Shown: piece after piece, positions 25,744-33,906 of the stretch | Numbering within the stretch: position 1 is the first letter of the stretch | Layout: each line of letters begins with the position of its first letter | DNA from: Dethiosulfovibrio russensis | Lineage (GTDB): Bacteria > Synergistota > Synergistia > Synergistales > Dethiosulfovibrionaceae | DNA length: 64,000 bases | Direction: 5' to 3' | Assembly (NCBI RefSeq): GCF_021568855.1 | Contig: NZ_JAKGUG010000002.1 | Coordinates: forward strand, 124,001-188,000 | Made by a program: the position numbers and the translations under genes | Notes under the pieces: model-generated | What the model was told of the DNA's origin: nothing | The model's input: only the letters and a program-made list of their open reading frames with translations | Databases searched by the model: none

Positions 25744-25774
25744 TTGTGCAATATACCCTATGGTGGTATATTGC
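25744..25774 (+). promoter_or_regulatory. Promoter overlapped by 10-7-10 palindrome
   Basis: TTGTGC (25744-25749) and TATATT (25767-25772), 17 nt apart, ahead of the flavoprotein gene. GCAATATACC, 7-nt spacer, GGTATATTGC is a perfect inverted repeat at 25748-25774 covering both boxes. A repressor of the flavoprotein gene probably binds here; its identity is not evident in the window. Confidence 0.6.
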
Positions 25775-25802
25775 CTCCAGATATTCTGGAAGGAGAGTGG
25801 TC

Positions 25803-27155
25803 TTGGTGGAGAAGATCGTTATTTTAGGAGGAGGCCCGGCTGGTATAACCGCCTCCAAGATGTTGAGGAAGAACAGACCGGATTGGGACGTCACCATGGT
25901 GAGGCCCGAGCCCTCCAGCCTGATCTATTGCGCCATTCCCTACGTGGTCGAAGGGCTTTTGGAGACCGACGGGGTTTGCAAGTCGGACGATATAGTCACA
26001 GAGACCGGGACCAAACTGATAAAGGACAGTGCTACCGAGGTGGATTTCGACAAGAAGACGGTGAAGGTCTCCTCCGGCGACGAACTGCCCTACGACAAGC
26101 TTCTCATCGCCCTGGGAGCCAGGCCGGTTATGCCCCCTCTGGAGGGAATGGCAGGGGCTAAAAACACCTTTCCCGTAAAGACCGAGGAGGATCTAAGGGC
26201 CATACTGAAGGCAATAACCCCCGGCTCTCGGAAGGCTTTAGTTATAGGGGCCGGAAACATCGGCATAGAGATGGCCCAGGCCCTCAAAAAGAGGGGGCTG
26301 GACACCTATATGGTGGAGATGGCGAAGCACGTTCTTCCCGCCATGATGGACGGAGATATGGTCTCGGAGGTCGAGGCAGGGCTGAGGGATAAGGGAATAG
26401 ATCTGATCACCGGAGTGGGGGTAGATTCCCTCGAGAGAAGAGGCGAGGTCGTATCCAAGGCCGTTTTGTCCGACGGAAGGGAGATCGTTCTCAACGACGA
26501 AGGGGAGGACGATCTGATCATAGTCTCCGTAGGAGTAAGGCCCGAGGTGGACATATTGAAGGGAACGGAGATCCCCATAGGGCCTATGGGGATACTGGTC
26601 AACGAGAGGATGGAGACAGGAGTTCCCGACGTATGGGCCGCCGGGGACGTGTGTCAGTATCGATCCTTCCTGGACGAGGAGATCATCGGAGGCAAGCTGG
26701 CGACCAACGCTGTTCCCATGGCCAAGGTGGCGGCCAGAAACATGATGGGAACGAACTGGACCTACGACGGCTTCGTCAACGGAGCAGCCACCGTCGTCGA
26801 TCCCCTGAGAATCGGAGGAGTGGGCTTTTCCGAGGAGACCTGCGTAAAGAAGGGGATGAAGGTGGTTACGGGAAAGGGTAAGACCACCACCAGGTTCCCC
26901 ATGATGCCCGGAGCCACCGAGGTGACGGTGAAGTTGATATTCACCGAGGAGGGCAAACTGGTGGGGGGCCAGGTTGTCGGAGGCGAGGCGGTAGCGGAGA
27001 GGATCGACACTCTGACCATGGCAATAAAGGCCGGTTTCTCCGTGAAGGATCTGATGTCTTTCGACTACTGCTCCCAGCCCTGGCAGACCTTTTTCCCAGC
27101 CTCCAACGCCATAGTGGCGGCGGCAGAGGACGGATGGAGCAAGCTTAAGGAATAG
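25803..27155 (+). CDS. FAD-dependent pyridine nucleotide-disulfide oxidoreductase (CoA-disulfide reductase/NADH oxidase-like)
   Basis: About 450 aa. FAD-binding GGGPAGITASKML at the N-terminus, the single redox cysteine in SLIYCAIPYVVEG (about residue 44) as in CoA-disulfide reductases and NADH oxidases, an NAD-binding GAGNIGIEMAQAL, and the second FAD motif VWAAGDVCQ. A longer in-frame ATG exists at 25746, but AGGAG at 25791-25795 fits the TTG at 25803 (7 nt), giving VEKIVILGGG. Probably reduces CoA disulfide or other small disulfides, persulfides or O2 with NAD(P)H in the cytoplasm. Monocistronic, ending in a strong terminator. Confidence 0.88.
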   Translation: MVEKIVILGGGPAGITASKMLRKNRPDWDVTMVRPEPSSLIYCAIPYVVEGLLETDGVCKSDDIVTETGTKLIKDSATEVDFDKKTVKVSSGDELPYDKLLIALGARPVMPPLEGMAGAKNTFPVKTEEDLRAILKAITPGSRKALVIGAGNIGIEMAQALKKRGLDTYMVEMAKHVLPAMMDGDMVSEVEAGLRDKGIDLITGVGVDSLERRGEVVSKAVLSDGREIVLNDEGEDDLIIVSVGVRPEVDILKGTEIPIGPMGILVNERMETGVPDVWAAGDVCQYRSFLDEEIIGGKLATNAVPMAKVAARNMMGTNWTYDGFVNGAATVVDPLRIGGVGFSEETCVKKGMKVVTGKGKTTTRFPMMPGATEVTVKLIFTEEGKLVGGQVVGGEAVAERIDTLTMAIKAGFSVKDLMSFDYCSQPWQTFFPASNAIVAAAEDGWSKLKE

Positions 27156-27161
27156 AAGAAA

Positions 27162-27195
27162 GAAGGTCGGGAGGGGTTCCCCTCCCGACCTTCAA
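27162..27195 (+). terminator. Strong stem-loop terminator after the flavoprotein gene
   Basis: GAAGGTCGGGAGGG / CCCTCCCGACCTTC, a 14-bp perfect stem with 4-nt loop, 7 bp after the stop; can also serve the convergent dipeptidase gene. Confidence 0.8.
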
Positions 27196-27202
27196 TTCTC
27201 TC

Positions 27203-28768
27203 TTACTCGAAGTCTTCCATCTTGGGCTGGAAGTCGCCGTCATCACCCTGGGCCAGCGCTGTAATTAGCTGGGACTCAAGAGATCGAGCTACCTCAACGG
27301 CCCTCTCCGCCATGGCGATATCCCTCTCCGACAGGAATGCTACGGCTCCATCGTGATCCCCGGAATTCCACATATCGAGGGCCTTCTCGGAAGCCTTTTT
27401 CTCTTGGTCGAAAAGAATCTTCTGATAGTCTGACCAGAAGTCCTGAAGCCTCTTTCGCCACTCTATATTGTTGCGAGCCAAAGCTGAAACGGACCGGAAG
27501 GCCCAGGAGGCAGATTCGGAGTCGTAGACGTCGGTTCCGACGGTGAATCCCTCAGGACTCCTCTCTAGCCCTCCGTGGAAAGGTAGATAGACGCTGTCCT
27601 TTGCCGGCCCTAGGGCCACCCACATGACCACCCCCACCTGCCAGGGAGTTGACTCCGTCTCGCCCATGTCGAATATGTGGGTCTCCATGTTGCTCTCCCT
27701 CGAGACCACCCTGTAGTCCTCGAAGTCGAAATCATGGTCATAGCTGTACTGATCGGAACGGAAGAAGGTTATAAGCTTTTCCATCGAGATAGGCTCGTCG
27801 GGCTTCATGAGGAAGGGATATCTGGCTTTTCCCGGAGCCTGTTTGATCGAGGGGCTGAACATTCTCTGACCCCACCAGTTTCTCACGCCGGAACCTTTAG
27901 CCATGTTCTCGTCACTGACGTCACCGTAGGCGGCAGCGAAGTCGAAGTCGCGTAGGTCCTCAGGGTCTACCCCGGGAAGTCCGTTTTTGAGGGCGAAGGA
28001 AAACACCTCGGAAGATCCCATAAAGTTTTTCCTCTCTCCCAGAGCGTCCTCCACGTCGAATCCGTCTATCCTGGTTATATTACCGTTAACAACGTACATA
28101 TCGTCGGGGATCCTCACGGCGGCCCACTGATGGCCAGCGTATTCCACGTACCATATTTCGTCGTGATCCGCTATGGCCAATCCGGCGATCTCTCCCTTGC
28201 CGTCGTCATCGTAGGGATCTTTAGCACTGCCAAATTTTTCTACGGCGGCCCCCAGTATCGCAACTCCCTCTCGGGCAGACCTGGCACGGGGCAGGATAAG
28301 AGCAGGAATCATGCATTCCTCCACTCCGTTAGGCGTTCCGGGGTCGACCTTCTCGGACAGCAAGTTTCGGTCCTCCGTCTCAGTGGCGGTAACCACCACT
28401 CCGGCGCCGTTGATACCGGCTGCACTGTAGGGCCAAAGCCCTCCGTCCCACGAATCCTCGCTGTGATCTTGATAGCAAAAGTCCGGCATGGAGAAGAACC
28501 GAAGGCTCTCATCCATATCCTCAGGATAGCCCCACTCCAGCCCGTTGAAGAAGGTCTCGGTCTCGCCATCCGCGATTTCCCTCGCTGGCGTCACGACGAG
28601 ATATTTAGATACTGCTGAAGCTCCGTCCTCCATCCTGGCGACCAGTGGATGACCGGTAGCGGAGGCGTCTTTTCCCACAAAAACAGCGGTACATGCCCAA
28701 GACGTCACCGACCCGAGACAGACGAGAGCACATGTCAGGACTGCCACACCGATACGTGTTTTTAACAT
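27203..28768 (-). CDS. Secreted C69-family dipeptidase
   Basis: 521 aa. Signal peptide MLKTRIGVAVLTCALVCLGS ending near SWA, followed directly by CTAVFVGKDAS: the cysteine exposed by processing is the N-terminal nucleophile of Ntn-hydrolase peptidases of family C69 (PepD). Further family blocks: GINGAGVVVTATET, IADHDEIWYVEYAGHQWAAVRIPDD, and GRDPE-like GLPGVDPEDLRDF. C-terminal helical extension. It would hydrolyse dipeptides outside the cytoplasmic membrane, which suits a peptide-fermenting organism. Monocistronic; the ornithine operon ends just upstream. Confidence 0.9.
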   Translation of the reverse strand: MLKTRIGVAVLTCALVCLGSVTSWACTAVFVGKDASATGHPLVARMEDGASAVSKYLVVTPAREIADGETETFFNGLEWGYPEDMDESLRFFSMPDFCYQDHSEDSWDGGLWPYSAAGINGAGVVVTATETEDRNLLSEKVDPGTPNGVEECMIPALILPRARSAREGVAILGAAVEKFGSAKDPYDDDGKGEIAGLAIADHDEIWYVEYAGHQWAAVRIPDDMYVVNGNITRIDGFDVEDALGERKNFMGSSEVFSFALKNGLPGVDPEDLRDFDFAAAYGDVSDENMAKGSGVRNWWGQRMFSPSIKQAPGKARYPFLMKPDEPISMEKLITFFRSDQYSYDHDFDFEDYRVVSRESNMETHIFDMGETESTPWQVGVVMWVALGPAKDSVYLPFHGGLERSPEGFTVGTDVYDSESASWAFRSVSALARNNIEWRKRLQDFWSDYQKILFDQEKKASEKALDMWNSGDHDGAVAFLSERDIAMAERAVEVARSLESQLITALAQGDDGDFQPKMEDFE

Positions 28769-28802
28769 TAAACAGGACCCCCTAAAGAATGATCTAAAAA
28801 CG

Positions 28803-29864
28803 TCAAAGAATCTCCTTTGTGACGTAGGAACTGGTACTGGCGGCCAGGACCCCTCCGTAGGACAGGTCGAACTCGATCACGTCGCCTATCTTCAGGTCCC
28901 TCTCGCCGTCGGTCACGTCAAGTATCATGTGGTCGCTGCTGGCTCCGAGGATGTCGGTCTTCTCGTCTCTCGGAGAGATGGCATCGAGCCTCATGTCCTG
29001 CTGACCCACCGCGACGATGGCCCTCTTTCTGAGACCTCTGTCCTCGAAGACCGGCTCGTGACCGAAGGCGTCCAGTCCCTTTTTACCTATGGGGATCGAT
29101 GGCTTGGTCTTGAGCTCTATGACCTCGGCGGCGAAGGTGAAGACGTCGCTGTGTAGCCCGGGAATCACGGTGCAGTCGGCGGTCTCCTTGCCTATGGTCA
29201 TGGACTCGCCCAGGCGGAGCATGTTGACCCTCTCCGGGATGCCCCCCGAGAGAAGCAGTCTTATGGAGGACGAGTTTCCTCCGGAGACTATGTCGAGATG
29301 GATTCCGCATTCGGACTCTATGGAGTCGGCGACCGAGACAAGCTGTCCCAGGTTTTCCGGACTGGGAAGCACCGCTCCGTAGCAGCTGAGGTTGGTCCCG
29401 ATTCCCTTCAGGATCAGCCCCGGCATGGACGCTATTTCCCGGGCGGTATCCACAGCCCTGTCGGGCCAAACCCCTTCCCGGAGGTCTCCTACATCCACCA
29501 TGAGCAGCACCTGGTGTTCCTTTTTCATAGCCACTGCGGCCTTCGACAGGGCCCGGCAGGTGTCCACCTCGGAGACGAAGCTCATGTCGGCGAGCTCTAC
29601 CGTCTCTCGGGCCTGGGAGATCATGGGAAGCCGGAGGAGTATCTTTGGTATGTCGATATCCCTCATCTTGGCCAGGTTCTCCAGACGACTGTCGGCGATC
29701 CAGTCGACTCCCGACTCTGCCTGGACCGAGGCTATCTCAGGCATTCCGCAGTACACCTTGCTGACCGCGGCGACCTTGATCCCCCGATCGTGGCACTCCT
29801 TGGCGAGCTTCGAGGTGTTCTCCTTAAGCTTCTCCCTGTCCACTATAAGCGCGGGATATCTCAT
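28803..29864 (-). CDS. orr: Ornithine racemase (alanine-racemase-fold, PLP)
   Basis: 353 aa PLP enzyme of the alanine racemase fold type III: Lys in VAAVSKVYCGMPE near residue 36 is the expected PLP lysine, and SGGNSSSIRLLLSGGIPERVNMLRLGES carries phosphate-binding residues. It is the last gene of an operon with ornithine aminomutase, AKP thiolase and diaminopentanoate dehydrogenase, which makes interconversion of L- and D-ornithine the assigned reaction: the aminomutase requires the D-form. Starts 18 bp after the preceding stop, with GGAAAGG in front. Confidence 0.9.
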   Translation of the reverse strand: MRYPALIVDREKLKENTSKLAKECHDRGIKVAAVSKVYCGMPEIASVQAESGVDWIADSRLENLAKMRDIDIPKILLRLPMISQARETVELADMSFVSEVDTCRALSKAAVAMKKEHQVLLMVDVGDLREGVWPDRAVDTAREIASMPGLILKGIGTNLSCYGAVLPSPENLGQLVSVADSIESECGIHLDIVSGGNSSSIRLLLSGGIPERVNMLRLGESMTIGKETADCTVIPGLHSDVFTFAAEVIELKTKPSIPIGKKGLDAFGHEPVFEDRGLRKRAIVAVGQQDMRLDAISPRDEKTDILGASSDHMILDVTDGERDLKIGDVIEFDLSYGGVLAASTSSYVTKEIL

Positions 29865-29882
29865 TACCTTTCCCTCCTCGGT

Positions 29883-31247
29883 TCAGTCTTTCTCGTCCCA
29901 GTGCAGGCTCGAAAGCATGAGCTTCAGGGCGTCCTCGGGATAGCGTTTTGACAGCACTCCCAGGGATGCCATTATGTAGTCGTTGTCCACCAGTATCTTA
30001 GCGTCCGATTTGGGGAACAACTCCAGTCCCTTGCCGTGGGTGGTGGCGGTGGAGAGTATCTTTCTGTGCTGAGGGAGTCTGGTGAGGGCCCCTCCGGTTC
30101 CTATGACGTATTTTACCGCGGTGAGGTCCTTGCCCTCGGCGATGGTTCTCTTGCCGGAGGCACCGTAGAGCTGGCGAAGCCTTCCGGCGTGTCTCTCCAT
30201 GGCGGTCAACATGGCTTCCTGAGCCAGCCTCTCGACGAACACCTTGGCCCGATCCGTGTCCGGTATGGCCTTGGCGCTCTCCAGGAGTTCGTCCAGGTCG
30301 GGGAAGTCCTTGATCAGCTCGTCTCGACCCATGGTCTCGACTATGTGTCTCATGTTGACGTAGACTCCCAGGTCTCCCTCGACGGTCCTCTTGGCCTCGG
30401 GCTCGGGGCTCACCAGAAGCCGGGAGATCTCCTCGCTTCCTTCTGTGACCGAGTGGACATCGGTGGTGGCTCCTCCCACGTCGAAGATGACCAGGTCGCC
30501 TATGGCTTCCTTGAGCACCTTGGCGGCCTCCATGACCGCCCCGGGGGTCGGCAGGATGGGGCCGTCTATCATGTCTCGAACGGTGGTCATTCCGGGAGCG
30601 TGGATGATGTGCTCCTCGAAGACCTGCTGAATGACCGCTCTGGTGGGCTCGACGTTGAGCTGGTCGACCCTGGGATAGACGTTCTCCACCACGTAGAGTC
30701 TGATTCCCTTTTCCTCGGCGATCTCTTTTACCTCTTCCTGGTTTTCGACGTTTCCAGCGTATATGACCGGGATCTCCAGTCCGAGCTCCGCTACCAGCTC
30801 GAAATTATGAAGCGCCGTGTCCCTTTCGCCGTAGTCGACCCCTCCGGCCACAAGTATTATGTTGGGCTTTATCTCGGAGATCTTTTTCAGGTCGGTACGA
30901 CGCATCTTTCCCGCCGTGACGTGCTTGAGTATACCTCCCGCACCGAGGGCCGCCTCCTTGGCGGCTCTCACCGTCATGTCGTAGACCAGGCCGTGGACAC
31001 TCATTCTGAGCCCCCCGGCGGCGCTGGAGGTGGCAAGCATCTCGTCCCAGGATAGATCTTCGATCCCCAGATTGGATTTCAGATCTTCTACGGCGCCTCT
31101 CAGGCCGACGGTGACATCGCCTTCCAGTACCGACGTGTAGGACTGTCCCTGCCCGATGAAACTGGGGCAGGGACCGCCGATACCGTCGAAGGCGTTGACC
31201 ACCGTGGTGGTGCTCCCTATTTCCGCGACCAACACGGCTACTTTCAT
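29883..31247 (-). CDS. GlmL/MutL-family aminomutase accessory ATPase
   Basis: 454 aa actin-fold protein of the GlmL family: VAEIGSTTTVVNAFDG phosphate-binding loop at the N-terminus, VIFDVGGATTDVHSVTEG in the middle, and VIGTGGALTRLP near the end. Members accompany B12-dependent carbon-skeleton and amino mutases and are thought to help assemble or repair them. It lies 4 bp after oraE and before orr. The name mutL in ornithine clusters is unrelated to DNA mismatch repair MutL. Confidence 0.9.
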   Translation of the reverse strand: MKVAVLVAEIGSTTTVVNAFDGIGGPCPSFIGQGQSYTSVLEGDVTVGLRGAVEDLKSNLGIEDLSWDEMLATSSAAGGLRMSVHGLVYDMTVRAAKEAALGAGGILKHVTAGKMRRTDLKKISEIKPNIILVAGGVDYGERDTALHNFELVAELGLEIPVIYAGNVENQEEVKEIAEEKGIRLYVVENVYPRVDQLNVEPTRAVIQQVFEEHIIHAPGMTTVRDMIDGPILPTPGAVMEAAKVLKEAIGDLVIFDVGGATTDVHSVTEGSEEISRLLVSPEPEAKRTVEGDLGVYVNMRHIVETMGRDELIKDFPDLDELLESAKAIPDTDRAKVFVERLAQEAMLTAMERHAGRLRQLYGASGKRTIAEGKDLTAVKYVIGTGGALTRLPQHRKILSTATTHGKGLELFPKSDAKILVDNDYIMASLGVLSKRYPEDALKLMLSSLHWDEKD

Positions 31248-31251
31248 CTTT

Positions 31252-33456
31252 TTAGTCCACCTGTCCTCTACGGTACTTGATAAGGAAGCTGGCCACGTCG
31301 ATTCCCTTGGATCCTCGGCCGAAACCGGCGTCCATTCCGGCGTCCTTGGCTATCTCGTTGGTAACCTGGGTTCCGCCGCAGGCCAGTATCACCTTATCCC
31401 GGATGCCCTTCTCCACGCAGAGCTCGTGGAGCTTGCGCATGTTCTTGATGTGAACGTCGTCGTGGGTGATTATGGTCGAGGCCAGTATGGCGTCGGCGTT
31501 GGTCTCTATGGCGGCGTCCACCAGTTTCTCCACCGGGCAGGAGGTGCCGAGGTAGAGGTACTTTATGCCGTAACCCTCGATTCCGCCGTGCTTTATGTCC
31601 AGGGTCTCCTTAAGTCCGACCGAGTGCTCGTCCTGGCCGACCGTGGCAGCGACGACGAAGATCGGGTTCTCCGCTATATCCGCCCGGATCTCCTCCTCCG
31701 ACAGGGTCTCCTCCTTCTCTGGGATGACCAGTTCGTCTATGTCTATATCGAACTTGACCTTGCCCTTGAACTCGACATAGGTTCCCTCGGAGGGGTGCAT
31801 GGCCAGCTTGTGGACCACCGTGACGTCCTCCAGGCCCATCTTCTCGCCACACTTTATGGCGGCGAACTCGGCGGTACGCTCGTCCACCGGAAGGAAGAGG
31901 TTGACGGCGATTATTCCGTCGGCCCTCCACTCGACCTCGGGCTTGATGAGGTTGGTCTCGTAATATTTCTCCAACTCGGCGAGACGGACGTTGACGTTGT
32001 CGTGCTCGTCCAGCTCGTCGACGAAGATTATCTTGGAGGGATCCTCGAAGGTATCTCCCCCTATGGCGGCGGATGCCTTTCCGTTCAGTTCATCGGGGAT
32101 GCAGTTGTAGCCGTAGTGAACCGACACGGGTGCGAAGTAGTCCGGATCCCGCTGGAAGAGCATTCCCGCTCCGACTCCGCCGTCGGCCTGGCGTGCTATT
32201 CCGTCGCCGTTGCGCTCGGGATAGTAGCCGCTGTCGACGAAGAAGCCGTCCTCGACGGCCTTGAAGTAGCCTCCGACCTCCAGGATCTCCTCCATGAAGA
32301 GGACCGCCCTCTCCTTCAGCTCACGGACGACGTCGCCCAGAGGTCCCTCTCTGTCGAGCTTGACCATCTCTCTGAATCCGTCGAGACCGTTAAGGGCGTG
32401 TCTGGCCGTGTTGACCCCCGCCACGTTGTTGTAATGCCACGGCACGTTACGGCCTTCGTCGGGGGTTATGGTGGACTGGATGTCGGCGCTGGTGAGCCTG
32501 GAGATCACCAGGTTAAGGGTGTGGGTGACAGATGCCTCCCTAAGGTCCGACTCCATATACTTGGTGTTCTGCTGGGCCCTCATCTTGTAGTCGCTGAAGA
32601 AGTCCCTGAGAGCCACGGCATAGGGCAGGTCGAGCCTCATGCAGGGCGCCGGAGGAGCGGTAGGAGGCACGGTGGAGAGAGCGATATTCTCCGGTTTCAG
32701 CCCCACCTTACGGGAGAAGATGCTGTTTATGGCATGCTGCACCATGAGCTCCGGACGGACCTTCCAGGCCTTCATGGCGGTGGCGTTGGCGTTGTGGGCT
32801 CCGTCGATCTGGAGGATGTCCGCCCAGGCCATAATCTTCTTGGCCTCGCAGGCGTCCACGAAGCTTCTGACCATGTTGACATTCCTGTAGAGGACGTTGT
32901 ACTGAGGGTCCTGATGGGCTCCGTTGACCCCTTCCTCTGCGAACATTACGGCGATATCCGGTCCTGCCACGCCGGAGATGTAGGAGTGGAAGTTTATGGG
33001 ACGTCCCACCTCTTCCTCGACTGCGTCGAGGGCCTTTCTGGTGGCTCTAACCTGCTTCCTGGTGACGGCGATTCCACCGATGCCCTGGGTGGTTCCCTCT
33101 ATGAGAGAGTCTATGTGAGACTGTCCGGCGGTACGGATGACCATGAGATGGTCCGCTCCGTGCCAGGCTGCCATGCGCATCCTGCGTATGTCGTCCTCGA
33201 AACGACCGGAGGCGATCTCCGTGGTGATGACGCAGTCCGGCTGAGGGTCGATGTAGCCGAATCCCCGGCTGCCCGGAAGGGGAATCGAGTTCTCGAGCCC
33301 CTCGGAGGTCTCGTGATACTCGAAATCTCCCACGGTGCGGGGTTCGTTTCTGCCCTCTCTCCAGTGCCATCCCCGACGCTTGGGCCTGTAGTTCTCCAGA
33401 TCCTTGAGGATTTCCTTTACGTCCAGCCTTTTGTTGGGATCGAGTTTCATCGTCAT
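31252..33456 (-). CDS. oraE: D-ornithine 4,5-aminomutase, large (B12/PLP) subunit
   Basis: 734 aa, full length. N-terminal TIM-barrel part; C-terminal Rossmann cobalamin-binding part with DEHSVGLKETLDIKHGGIEGYGIKYLYLG, in which the DxHxxG-like pattern carries the cobalt-ligating histidine, and ACGGTQVTNEIAKDAGMDAGFGRGS. With OraS it converts D-ornithine to (2R,4S)-2,4-diaminopentanoate. Starts 4 bp after oraS. An 818-aa open frame lies antisense to it but is a composition artefact. Confidence 0.94.
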   Translation of the reverse strand: MTMKLDPNKRLDVKEILKDLENYRPKRRGWHWREGRNEPRTVGDFEYHETSEGLENSIPLPGSRGFGYIDPQPDCVITTEIASGRFEDDIRRMRMAAWHGADHLMVIRTAGQSHIDSLIEGTTQGIGGIAVTRKQVRATRKALDAVEEEVGRPINFHSYISGVAGPDIAVMFAEEGVNGAHQDPQYNVLYRNVNMVRSFVDACEAKKIMAWADILQIDGAHNANATAMKAWKVRPELMVQHAINSIFSRKVGLKPENIALSTVPPTAPPAPCMRLDLPYAVALRDFFSDYKMRAQQNTKYMESDLREASVTHTLNLVISRLTSADIQSTITPDEGRNVPWHYNNVAGVNTARHALNGLDGFREMVKLDREGPLGDVVRELKERAVLFMEEILEVGGYFKAVEDGFFVDSGYYPERNGDGIARQADGGVGAGMLFQRDPDYFAPVSVHYGYNCIPDELNGKASAAIGGDTFEDPSKIIFVDELDEHDNVNVRLAELEKYYETNLIKPEVEWRADGIIAVNLFLPVDERTAEFAAIKCGEKMGLEDVTVVHKLAMHPSEGTYVEFKGKVKFDIDIDELVIPEKEETLSEEEIRADIAENPIFVVAATVGQDEHSVGLKETLDIKHGGIEGYGIKYLYLGTSCPVEKLVDAAIETNADAILASTIITHDDVHIKNMRKLHELCVEKGIRDKVILACGGTQVTNEIAKDAGMDAGFGRGSKGIDVASFLIKYRRGQVD

Positions 33457-33460
33457 GGTC

Positions 33461-33823
33461 CTATCCCCTTTCCTCGAAGAGGGCTTCCACTTCGTCCCAG
33501 TGCTTGCCCTCCGCCAGGGCCAATCCGGCCTCTCTCGGCGACACTCCGAGCTTCTTGGAGAGACGCCAGACCACGTTGCCCGCCCCCTTGGGCATCAGTC
33601 CCTTGGCGATGACTCCCTCGACTATCGGTTTTACCTCCAGGCTGGAGAAACCCATTCTGAGGAGGACGCTGCGCTCCACCGCAGGGGTGGTATGGGTCCT
33701 TCCCATCTCCAACATGGGATCGACCACCTTCTCGGCCAGCTCCCAAAAGCGGGCCTTAAGTTCTTCTTCGGAAAGGTTCGCCAGGTGTTTGCGCCTGGTC
33801 TCGAAATCGTCGGATCTTTTCAT
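33461..33823 (-). CDS. oraS: D-ornithine 4,5-aminomutase, small subunit
   Basis: 120 aa, the usual OraS size. Start set at the ATG at 33823 (MKRSDDFETRRKHLANLSEEE) because GGGGGGAAAG precedes it; a longer open frame upstream reaches into the intercistronic hairpin and is not credible. It contains THTTPAVERSVLLRMGFSS and ends VEALFEERG. Structural partner of OraE, immediately downstream. Confidence 0.92.
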   Translation of the reverse strand: MKRSDDFETRRKHLANLSEEELKARFWELAEKVVDPMLEMGRTHTTPAVERSVLLRMGFSSLEVKPIVEGVIAKGLMPKGAGNVVWRLSKKLGVSPREAGLALAEGKHWDEVEALFEERG

Positions 33824-33864
33824 GTTTTCTCTTTCCCCCCATACTACGAAATAGAAATACCAAA

Positions 33865-33902
33865 ACGGGCCACGGGGCTCCTTCGAGACGCCCGTGGCCC
33901 GT
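33865..33902 (-). terminator. Strong intercistronic stem-loop between ortB and oraS
   Basis: 12-bp GC-rich stem (ACGGGCCACGGG with CCCGTGGCCCGT) followed on the minus strand by TTTTGG. It lies inside the operon, so it may be a partial terminator or a processing site that sets different levels for the thiolase and aminomutase halves. Confidence 0.55.
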
Positions 33903-33906
33903 GTCA

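Noticed and set aside
31156-33612. 818-aa open frame on the plus strand
   Set aside because: Fully antisense to oraE, with no family motif and a biased Leu/Val/Gly/Asp composition; a typical shadow of a GC-rich gene.
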